A stretch of DNA of 41,186 bases from JAGQLF01 sp964635995 (GTDB lineage Bacteria; Patescibacteriota; Dojkabacteria; J137): NCBI GenBank assembly GCA_964635995.1, contig CAZWRA010000006.1, positions 1-41,186 of the forward strand, in the 5' to 3' direction. Made by a program: the position numbers and the translations under genes. Shown piece after piece: positions 35,205-41,186 of the stretch. The notes beneath the pieces were generated by a model, which was given only the letters and a program-made list of their open reading frames with translations, searched no databases and was not told where the DNA came from. Within the stretch, counting starts at the first letter, position 1. The number at the start of each line of letters is the position of its first letter.

Positions 35205-35735
35205 TCAACACGTAAGAATGTTTAAATAATTTAAAGGATATTCTTTTAAATCACGATCTAAGGTGAATAGAAGGATATTTTTTGAAATACATTCATTCAT
35301 AATAAAAACATCATTAATGTCGATATAACCATTTTTCATTAAATCTAATGCATCTACAAAATGATCATTTTCCCAGTTCTTATTTAAGTATTTCGAGTTT
35401 CTTATGATTTCATCTTTAACAATCCTACCTATATCTCCAAAGTCTTTTGCAAATTCAGGAGTATGCCGAAAATCTTTTATTTTTATATCTGTCCCTTTAC
35501 TCAGGTTATATTCTTTTAAGGCAAAATGTATATTCCTGTTAATAAATTCAGAAATAACAAGATTGTTATAGTAAATATTATTTCCATAATCTAAAATTTG
35601 CTTGTGGACTTTGGAAACATTTTCGTTATACTTCTCTCCAGGGTAAATCCCATATAAATATATCCAAATATTAGTATCATAGAAAATGCCTTTGAAGTGT
35701 TTTAAGTCGCCTAATTTCTTATGAATTATTGCCAT
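35205..35735 (-). CDS. PIN-domain ribonuclease-like protein
   Basis: 176 aa. Metal-binding positions look complete: Asp in FYDTNIWIYLYG, Glu in NNLVISEFINRN, Asp in DINDVFIMNECI, Asp in LFTLDRDLKEYP. It is longer than a VapC (about 130 aa) because of an insert (about 85-120) between the first and second acidic clusters. Its start overlaps the end of the DUF4325-like gene by 17 bp, so it is translationally coupled as the last gene of a three-gene operon. A toxin or effector nuclease is the most likely role. Confidence 0.75.
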   Translation of the reverse strand: MAIIHKKLGDLKHFKGIFYDTNIWIYLYGIYPGEKYNENVSKVHKQILDYGNNIYYNNLVISEFINRNIHFALKEYNLSKGTDIKIKDFRHTPEFAKDFGDIGRIVKDEIIRNSKYLNKNWENDHFVDALDLMKNGYIDINDVFIMNECISKNILLFTLDRDLKEYPLNYLNILTC

Positions 35736-36066
35736 AGTAAGCTTTCATCCTATCCTCATATTCATTCCTGTTATTATAGAACTCACTGGCTGTCTTCAGA
35801 ACCCTCGAAATTAAGATTCTATGAGTCTCGGAAGCATCTTGAAAAATTATTCTTTTTTCTAATAATTCTTTCTCATATGACTTCAATAACCTTCCGATTG
35901 ATGGATTGAGGAATGCTGAGGCTAAAGATTTAACACCTTTTAACGAAACATAGATATTTTCATTACCTTTCAACTCTCTTTTCAGTATCTTATAAATTGT
36001 AGCTCCATCTCCTGAACCTACTAAATATGGGGTATTTACAGCTTTAGTAAGAATTATGCTTTTCAT
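35719..36066 (-). CDS. STAS-like DUF4325 family protein
   Basis: 115 aa. The central strand-helix VSLKGVKSLASAFLNPSIGRLLKS matches the DUF4325 STAS-like pattern (strand, gv-s-saF-ne--g-l), resembling anti-sigma-factor antagonists. The N-terminal segment VNTPYLVGSGDGATIYKIL is also characteristic. It lies 23 bp behind the STAS/GHKL protein and overlaps the PIN gene. Partner switching with the GHKL ATPase, as in SpoIIAA/SpoIIAB, is a reasonable inference. Confidence 0.65.
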   Translation of the reverse strand: MKSIILTKAVNTPYLVGSGDGATIYKILKRELKGNENIYVSLKGVKSLASAFLNPSIGRLLKSYEKELLEKRIIFQDASETHRILISRVLKTASEFYNNRNEYEDRMKAYYGNNS

Positions 36067-36089
36067 ACATTAATTTTAACAGATTATTA

Positions 36090-36899
36090 TTACACATTGA
36101 TAGGGGGGAGCTTAATATGTAGTGCTGAACCTGGGAAATCGTATATCATCTCTTTTCGATTGGAAATCTTTCCTTTGTTGATCTTCACAAAGCCTTTATT
36201 CGAAATAATTGTGAGTTCTCAATTAATCTCATTAAAACTATCAATGATTCGCTTCAGACCTAATCCACTGGAAATATCATCAGGCTTCTTTGTCGAATTG
36301 TTATCTCGAATCGCCCAATCAATATAGTCACAATCTGACTTAAAATTTAGTCCTCTCCTTTTCAGTATATTATTCTTAAATCCTATTCCAGTATCAGTAA
36401 TTATATAATCAAAACTTGTTTTATTGGGATATAAATGTCCACAGACGAACACTCCCTCATTACTTTCAGAATGAACTACAGCATTATCGAATATTTCTGC
36501 CGTTGATCCTAAGATAATCTCATCTAAGCCTTTAATGTTATTCGGGAAACTTCTATGACAAATAACTTGTTCATCTACATGTTTTGAAAATAGTTTTAAT
36601 TCTTGAGGTTTATAGATCTTGAATGGGATTGTGGTATTGTATGTATCTCTTTCTGGGGTCCCTCCATTAATATAAATAAGGAAACCATTTTTTAAAAGAA
36701 TACTTCGAACTTTTTCTTCAAGGTTTTCCAATCTAAATGTAAGTAATGATTTATTCATAAGCAAATTCAATATACCGGCGAATGGCGCATTCATATGTGC
36801 ATCAATCCAATTCACTTTTGAGAAATCCAATACTACTTCCTCTAATATTTCACCTTGCAATCCGTTATATATCTCTGATAAAAAAAGAAAAGCCTTCAT
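36090..36899 (-). pseudogene. STAS-like plus GHKL (histidine-kinase-like) ATPase protein, TGA near the C-terminus
   Basis: The N-terminal half resembles a STAS fold (EVVLDFSKVNWIDAHMNAPFAGIL, LTFRLENLEEKVRSILLKNGF). The C-terminal half is a GHKL ATPase with N box EIFDNAVVHSES, G1 box YIITDTGIGF and G2 box SSGLGLKRI. A TGA at 36219-36221 ends the frame after SFNEIN, but the same frame continues ELTIISNKGFVKINKG...PGSALHIKLPP to a TAA at 36090-36092. The TGA sits where relatives have Gly (N-G-E). All nucleotide-binding boxes precede the stop, so the truncated form may retain some activity. Confidence 0.75.
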
Positions 36900-36935
36900 A
36901 GTTTGAATGTATATTAATTATTTTTCGCCTTATCA

Positions 36936-36963
36936 TTGAAGAATTCTAAGTACGCAATTATAG
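36936..36963 (+). promoter_or_regulatory. Weak promoter candidate for the rightward genes
   Basis: TTGAAG and TTATAG are separated by 16 bp in the 108-bp gap between divergent genes; the start codon at 37008 lies 45 bp downstream. Confidence 0.3.
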
Positions 36964-37007
36964 AACAACGTGTTTATTTTTAAACAATTTTAGATTATTC
37001 TTTTTTT

Positions 37008-37484
37008 ATGAGCCTCAATGATTTACAAAAATATCATAATAAAATTGGCCTAATTGTTGAAATGCTTGATGAATCACCTTCATATACCTCATTTGAAGTC
37101 TATGAAAATAACGAAAAGCTTTTTAAAATTCTTCCTAAAGACTTAAAAAATGAAATTTATATACGACTGAGTAAAGTCATTGGAATAAATCAAACAGATA
37201 TTGATGGGTTAAAAGATTATGTAGAAAATCATGATGCATACTTTGAAGAGTCTCAAAAGTTCCTCCTTTCATTCGTAGCAAGATCAGTAAGTCATTATTA
37301 TGAAAATATGGGTATTGATTCGAGAGGATTCTTTTCAGCTTCAGGATTATTTAACCTAAATAAAAAAAGAATCTCAAGAGCAGAAATTTTCGAATGTGTA
37401 GACAAATATATAGAAGTAAGTGATGGTCTTAAAGCAATTAAAAAGATGTTAGACGATCATTATTCGAGTTTAACAAAAGAATAG
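37008..37484 (+). CDS. Unknown 158-aa element protein
   Basis: No family recognised. Helical and acidic: LQKYHNKIGLIVEMLDESPSY, then EIYIRLSKVIGINQTDIDGL, then SFVARSVSHYYENMGIDSRGFF. There is no signal peptide or membrane segment. It is the first of three genes transcribed opposite to the PIN operon and is divergent from the GHKL gene. It could be an accessory or immunity protein by position only. Confidence 0.6.
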   Translation: MSLNDLQKYHNKIGLIVEMLDESPSYTSFEVYENNEKLFKILPKDLKNEIYIRLSKVIGINQTDIDGLKDYVENHDAYFEESQKFLLSFVARSVSHYYENMGIDSRGFFSASGLFNLNKKRISRAEIFECVDKYIEVSDGLKAIKKMLDDHYSSLTKE

Positions 37485-37532
37485 TTTTTAAATCTTTAAA
37501 AGTGAGCAGTCATACAGGAGAAGGAATTTATC

Positions 37533-37808
37533 TTGATTAGAGATAGCTATAGAATGAATCATATATTTAGAAAGGGAGCAGTTAATTCAATTGAAGCATT
37601 TAGAACTACAAGTGAAAAAGAAAATCAATTATTTTTAGAAATTGGAATTAAGGTCTACCTAAACTCTGGACAAATTCATTCAATACTTTTCTTTAATAGC
37701 ATCTATACAGATGGGAAAGACTTATATGACGATAAAGAGAAAAATGAAGCATTAAAAAGTCTAAGAGATGACATAAAACTTATTTATGAAGTTATTTCAA
37801 AACAATGA
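37533..37808 (+). CDS. Unknown 91-aa element protein
   Basis: The TTG start is chosen because GGAGAAGG lies about 10 nt upstream; an in-frame ATG at residue 7 is the alternative. The protein has a predicted beta core (QLFLEIGIKVYLNSGQIHSILFF) and a helical end. Its TGA overlaps the ATG of the next gene (ATGA). Family unknown. Confidence 0.5.
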   Translation: MIRDSYRMNHIFRKGAVNSIEAFRTTSEKENQLFLEIGIKVYLNSGQIHSILFFNSIYTDGKDLYDDKEKNEALKSLRDDIKLIYEVISKQ

Positions 37809-38017
37809 GGAAATTCTCAGCATCAAGGTCTTTTAAAAAGTATACCGGACACACAAAGGCTATGAGGAAATTAAACAAAGTTAGAAGGGGTGGTATTAAG
37901 AAAAAGCATTTTAAGCTTCTAAATGGAAAGAGTACAGGATGTATAGTAATAATTATTCCTGTTATACTTTTTGCTAATTCTTTAAGCTTCTTTTTACTGA
38001 AAGAAATATGTTCTTGA
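37805..38017 (+). CDS. Small basic protein with C-terminal membrane helix
   Basis: 70 aa. The first 45 residues are strongly basic (RKLNKVRRGGIKKKHFK). A hydrophobic segment (CIVIIIPVILFANSLSFFLL) follows. Start coupling (ATGA) to the previous gene supports translation. Its last 44 bp overlap the convergent DUF4238-like gene. It resembles a tail-anchored or pore-type small peptide, but this is only by composition. Confidence 0.4.
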   Translation: MRKFSASRSFKKYTGHTKAMRKLNKVRRGGIKKKHFKLLNGKSTGCIVIIIPVILFANSLSFFLLKEICS

Positions 38018-38773
38018 GCATTCGTGAGGCTTTTTTAAGAACTTCTTCATCTTCACCATAAATATATTCTTTGGCACATACTGCAACAACACCATTTATA
38101 AAGTCTACGAATTCTGAGGATATTGGAACAAATGGAATTCCCTTACTAAAATCTTTGTCCTCTCGTTCTCTCCAGTCAATATGAAGGCATATTCTTTTCG
38201 TAAGAGGGAAGAATTTAAGGGTGTGTTTAGATCCAATACCCAAACCTTTTCATTACCCTAAAGTTCACCAGCAATTAAACCAAGGACATTGTCACTTGTA
38301 ATGAACGAATCTACTTTTGTATATACAAAACGCCATCTAAATTTAAGTATATCTTGAACTAACTTATTAACTATGTGTGGTGCGCTTTCCCATTGCATCA
38401 GATCTGGATTAAATACGGTAGCATCATACATGTCTCTAAGAGTCGGTACATTTTTATATATGTAGTTATCCTTTTTTAGTAGCTCAATATTTTCTTTTAC
38501 CTTTGCCTTAGATGAATGAGTTCTTTGCATTTGCAAAAGAACGAACTGAGCTAAAAAACCTACATCCTCTCCCTCCAGCTTCATTAACTTATCTTTAAAA
38601 ATGATATTCTCAAGCTTTTCAATAACTTTCGAATATTTATCATCAAAGTTTTCCAGTACATCTTCAAATCCTTGCAAGTATAAATTCTTTTTCCAGCCAA
38701 ATTTTTGATATTCCCTTAATCCACCTATAATTTCTCTCTCTTTAAAAAGCTTTAAATCTACACGCCTTATCAA
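37974..38773 (-). pseudogene. DUF4238-like protein, broken by TAG and a frameshift
   Basis: Piece 1 (38773-38258) shows the DUF4238 pattern: LREYQKFGWKKNLYLQGFE, FLAQFVLLQMQRT, WRFVYTKVDSFITSDNVLGL. It stops at TAG 38258-38260. Piece 2 (from about 38243) continues the family with GLGIGSKHTLKFFPLTKRICLHI but one frame away. An extra A in GAAAAGG near 38240 would rejoin it after the TAG. DUF4238 proteins are uncharacterised and common on mobile elements. This is the last recognisable full-size gene before attR. Confidence 0.65.
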
Positions 38774-38885
38774 TCCTTTATCGTCCGAGAAGCCTTGTAA
38801 ATAGCTTTTAGAATTGAAATGATTTTTCTTAGTGTTTTTCCATTTTTAGATTATATCAATAAGTTTATAAGTCTTAGTTTGAGTA

Positions 38886-39044
38886 TTAAGTCTTATTAAT
38901 ATAAAGCATGAAGAAGCTATTAAAGAATCTCTTTATATAAACATTTACGTTTTCTTCCCGTTTATACAGAATAGTGTGAAGAATCTCTAATTCTTGATAG
39001 AATTCGTTCAAGTTCGGTAACTTTAGTTCGATAATTTTAAGCAC
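38886..39044 (-). CDS. Possible 52-aa ORF near attR
   Basis: GTG start at 39044, stop TAA at 38886-38888. The product is helical with conserved-looking leucines (VLKIIELKLPNLNEFYQELE). It occupies most of the 300-bp stretch 38774-39074, which otherwise shows nothing. No Shine-Dalgarno precedes the GTG, so this may be a chance frame. Confidence 0.25.
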   Translation of the reverse strand: MLKIIELKLPNLNEFYQELEILHTILYKREENVNVYIKRFFNSFFMLYINKT

Positions 39045-39074
39045 TTTGTATAGATTAACAATAATAGAACTCCT

Positions 39075-40067
39075 CTATTTAACAATAAAGTGAGTTCCCT
39101 GCCTGCCGGCAGGCAGGGAGTCTCGCCGCTCCGATAATTTTGTAATTAACGCTACATAAAATCCTTCAAAATATTCATTAGGAAGAATTCTTTTTGTATT
39201 AAGTAATGTGGAGTGAAATTGTTTTCTTCTCCAATCTATTTTCCCATCAATAAACGGAATCTCTTTCGATAGTTCTATCTTTTCGAGCTTAGCATTTTCG
39301 AATTTTTTTAATAGCCAATCAATAACCATCTCATTTTCTTCAACACTAAAAGTACAAGTTGAATAAACTAACTTTCCATTAGGCTTAAGCATTTCAAAAC
39401 CTGAAGCCAATAAACTTTTTTGAAGACCACTTAATGATTTTCCTTTACCTGGATTCCAGAAATTAAAAGATAATTCATCTGTTAAACAAATACCAGCTTC
39501 ATTTGAACAAGGGGCATCTACTAAAACTTTATCAAAATAGTCCTTAAATTCTGGATTTCTTTTTACTAAAGTCTTTCCATCTGCAAGTAAACAATTTACA
39601 TTTTCAATTTTATAGTCAAGTAAGGTTTGTTTTAATCTGAAGAATCGATTTTTGTTTACCTCTACTGCAGTAATGTTAGCCTTATTCAATGCGTAAATAT
39701 TCATTAAACTTGTCTTACTTCCTGGAGCAGCGCTTAAATCTAAAATATTTTCATTAGCTTTAGGATCTAAAATTTGAACTGGAATTGAACTAGATAAATG
39801 TTGAATGTAAATCTTATTTTCTATAAAGGCTTCAGTTTTAGATATTTCATCCTGCTTATTTAACATTACAAACATTTTAGGGATTTCAGATTTTTTTATT
39901 TCAAAACCCTGCTCTTTTAATTCAGATAAAACTACTTCTTCTTTATAATGATTTATATTTATCCAAAAGCTTTTAAAAGGTTTTGAATTTAGAGCTGTTA
40001 AAACATCTCCAGAATTAACACTAAAAATTTCACTTATTTTTTTTATAAATTTCTCTTTTTTCTCCAT
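39075..40067 (-). CDS. RsmB/NOP2-type RNA m5C methyltransferase
   Basis: SAM-dependent RNA cytosine-5 methyltransferase of the RsmB/NSUN family, 330 aa. SAM motif ILDLSAAPGSKTSLM, then ITAVEVNKNRFFRLKQ. The general-base motif is VLVDAPCSNEAG (PC) and the nucleophile Cys lies in LVYSTCTFSVEENE (TC). An N-terminal RNA-binding part is present (about 1-90), without an NusB domain. The true C-terminus is probably GFYVALITKL. The last 17 residues come from attR and element DNA: SERRDS is the tRNA remnant and LPAGRQG is the GC-rich palindrome. Confidence 0.9.
   Translation of the reverse strand: MEKKEKFIKKISEIFSVNSGDVLTALNSKPFKSFWININHYKEEVVLSELKEQGFEIKKSEIPKMFVMLNKQDEISKTEAFIENKIYIQHLSSSIPVQILDPKANENILDLSAAPGSKTSLMNIYALNKANITAVEVNKNRFFRLKQTLLDYKIENVNCLLADGKTLVKRNPEFKDYFDKVLVDAPCSNEAGICLTDELSFNFWNPGKGKSLSGLQKSLLASGFEMLKPNGKLVYSTCTFSVEENEMVIDWLLKKFENAKLEKIELSKEIPFIDGKIDWRRKQFHSTLLNTKRILPNEYFEGFYVALITKLSERRDSLPAGRQGTHFIVK
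39096..39119. repeat. 24-bp perfect GC-rich palindrome abutting attR
   Basis: The core CTGCCTGCCGGCAGGCAG with three further pairs on each side makes a perfect 24-bp palindrome in otherwise AT-rich DNA. It translates as LPAGRQG in the methyltransferase frame. This palindrome recurs in CPR genomes in my recollection. Its right arm shares two bases with the attR core. Confidence 0.85.
39118..39135 (+). repeat. attR core (18-bp direct repeat)
   Basis: Exact second copy of 31986-32003 (GAGTCTCGCCGCTCCGAT), the displaced 3' fragment of tRNA-Pro. It marks the right boundary of the integrated element and lies inside the 3' end of the methyltransferase gene. Confidence 0.92.
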
Positions 40068-40132
40068 TCTTGCTATTAATAACCTTTCTTATTAATATTC
40101 AATTATATCTTAAAAGTTATTGACCCAACTAA

Positions 40133-41137
40133 ATGCCACGTAATTTATATCAGCCTATACCTGATGTTATTAACTCTGTTGAATTAAGTAAGAATAATAA
40201 GTTAAATATTTTAGAAGTTGCTACAGGAAATAAGGGTAAGCTACAAGAGATTGAACGGATTCTAAAAAACTTTACAGTAATTGGAAAGGATTTAAGTATT
40301 GAAGAAATACAATCTGTTAATCCTTATAAGGTAGTTGAAGCTAAAGCAAAGTCAGCATGGGAGAAAAATAACTATAATCCTATTCTGGTTGAAGATGTTT
40401 CATTAGAGCTAAAGGGATTAGGGGGAAGACCCGGAACTTATGTTAACGATTTCTGTTCTGAAATTGAAATGAGAAATATGATTTGTAAGGTTTGGTTAAA
40501 AGATAGGGATAGATCTGCAGTTGGAAGAATAATTTATGCTATTTATGATGGGACTGAAGTTCATACTTGGGAAGAAGTGATGGAAGGAACTATTCCCGAA
40601 TAGCCTATTGGAATTAATGGTTTTGGTTGGGATGACATGTTTATACCTAAAGGCCAAAAAGAAACATTAGTTCAAATGAGTGAGAAGAAAAAAGATTCCC
40701 TTTCTATGAGATCAAAGGCCTTAGAAAAATTTAGAAAATCTATTCCTTCTCTTAACTATCCTATTTTTAAAATGAATGAGCCTTATGCTCAAGAACTTGA
40801 AAGAGCAAGATTTAATAAATTAAAAGATAGCAAGGCTATTAGATTCGCATATAGTCTTGAATGTTTAAGTAATAAACAAAAAGTACAAGACAATTTTCTT
40901 GCGGATAAATACGGTCCAATTAATTTTGAAGAAAATAACTTTTATTCAAGATTCATTAAAGATAAAAACTCATCAAGTCTTGGACTTTTAATAACCGATA
41001 TTGATAGAAAGTCACTTAAAACTTTTAAAAACGGAAATCCAGTTTTATGGCAGATGGGACCAGAACGAAGACAGTTAGCAATCGCTGGAAGGGCCGAATT
41101 TTTTCTTGAAAATCAAAATAAAGAAGTTCATAAGTGA
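40133..41137 (+). pseudogene. RdgB/HAM1-type XTP/dITP pyrophosphatase with C-terminal extension, interrupted by TAG
   Basis: Removes inosine/xanthosine triphosphates from the nucleotide pool. Motifs: LEVATGNKGKLQEIERIL, ILVEDVSLELKGLGGRPGTYV, and after the stop GINGFGWDDMFIPKGQKETL and SMRSKALEKF. A TAG at 40601-40603 falls between EGTIPE and PIGINGFGWDD, where relatives usually have a charged residue (AAG, GAG or CAG to TAG). The frame is otherwise open to 41137. The last 130 residues (from about PSLNYPIFKMNEPYAQELE) are an extra domain not in standard HAM1. The stop codon is the first triplet of the right terminal repeat. Confidence 0.85.
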
Positions 41138-41186
41138 CCTCTAAAGATAGATAATTACCAGATAAGGACAAATGAATTTTATCAAA
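41135..41186 (-). repeat. Right copy of the 52-bp terminal inverted repeat
   Basis: Reverse complement of 3-54 with two mismatches. It begins with the TGA of the HAM1 frame and ends at the last base of the window. Confidence 0.9.

Larger units (their letters stand above)
31986..39135. mobile_element. Integrative element of about 7.1 kb in tRNA-Pro
   Basis: Bounded by the 18-bp direct repeat, with a serine recombinase at the attL end reading outward across the tRNA. Inside are a 55-codon ORF, a 262-aa unknown protein behind an interlocked-hairpin RNA, a TerS-like HTH protein, a PIN/DUF4325/STAS-GHKL operon, three small unknown genes on the other strand, and a DUF4238-like gene at the attR end. 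No capsid, portal, large terminase, relaxase or replication protein is recognisable, so it is likely a satellite or a defence-type cargo element mobilised only by its recombinase. Several of its genes are damaged. Confidence 0.88.

Noticed and set aside
2266..36221. TGA recoded as glycine, as in Absconditabacteria and Gracilibacteria
   Set aside because: Two broken genes have TGA at Gly positions, but the long core genes contain hundreds of Gly codons and no internal TGA. Other lesions are TAG, TAA or frameshifts.
31986..39135. Complete prophage
   Set aside because: No capsid, portal, large terminase, tail or lysis genes are recognisable within 7.1 kb.
178..41137. All frameshifts explained as homopolymer sequencing error
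   Set aside because: A7 runs in parB and the sigma gene are in frame, several lesions are substitutions or lie outside homopolymers, and core genes are untouched. Error at single sites still cannot be excluded without reads.

Overview
The window is a strongly AT-rich bacterial chromosome segment. I read it as coming from a Candidate Phyla Radiation (Patescibacteria) bacterium. The clues are compact genes, short spacers, reduced wall and division gene sets typical of that group, an IleRS with an HYGS in place of HIGH, and a GC-rich palindrome (CTGCCTGCCGGCAGGCAG, read as PAGRQ) that I recall from CPR genomes. This is recognition from sequence only, so the phylum is an inference. The two ends of the window carry the same 52-bp sequence in inverted orientation.

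Layout. 0.2-4.2 kb: a broken ABC-F ATPase gene, a broken GH3 glycosidase with a small membrane protein upstream, and fmt. 4.3-8.6 kb: an aldo/keto reductase, then a T-box leader and ileS. 8.7-13.4 kb: parA, parB, an amidase-like protein and RNase Y. 13.4-15.7 kb: a hairpin cluster, a broken RelA/SpoT-like gene, a MazG-like gene with a late frameshift, and a HEPN-nucleotidyltransferase fusion. 15.7-17.9 kb: the main sigma factor, divergent from a sortase. 17.9-21.2 kb: a complete but broken NHEJ operon (Ku, LigD). 21.4-25.5 kb: ftsQ-ftsA-ftsZ preceded by rpsO. 25.6-30.4 kb: a membrane protein, a wall operon (alpha/beta hydrolase, MurF-like, FemX-like) and a degenerate antitoxin/PIN pair. 30.4-31.9 kb: a decayed membrane glycosyltransferase.

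At 31.99-39.14 kb an integrative element of about 7.1 kb sits in the 3' end of a tRNA-Pro(UGG) gene and is bounded by an exact 18-bp direct repeat. It carries a serine recombinase, a small regulator-like ORF, and an intercistronic RNA with two interlocking helices that could hide or expose a ribosome binding site. Its cargo operon encodes a STAS/GHKL-ATPase protein, a DUF4325-like STAS protein and an intact-looking PIN nuclease. On the other strand are three unknown genes and a DUF4238-like gene. Beyond the element lie an RsmB-type RNA methyltransferase, whose C-terminus was rewritten by the insertion, and a RdgB/HAM1 gene with an in-frame TAG.

Two themes stand out. First, at least eleven accessory genes carry about nineteen frameshifts or premature stops, many in A/T homopolymers, while every core gene (ileS, parAB, rny, sigma, ftsQAZ, rpsO, fmt, murF-like) is open. 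That argues for real gene decay or slippage-tolerant coding more than for uniform sequencing error. Second, there are two RNA-switch candidates: the ileS T-box, with a REP-like hairpin lodged inside its sequestrator, and the interlocked hairpins in the mobile element.
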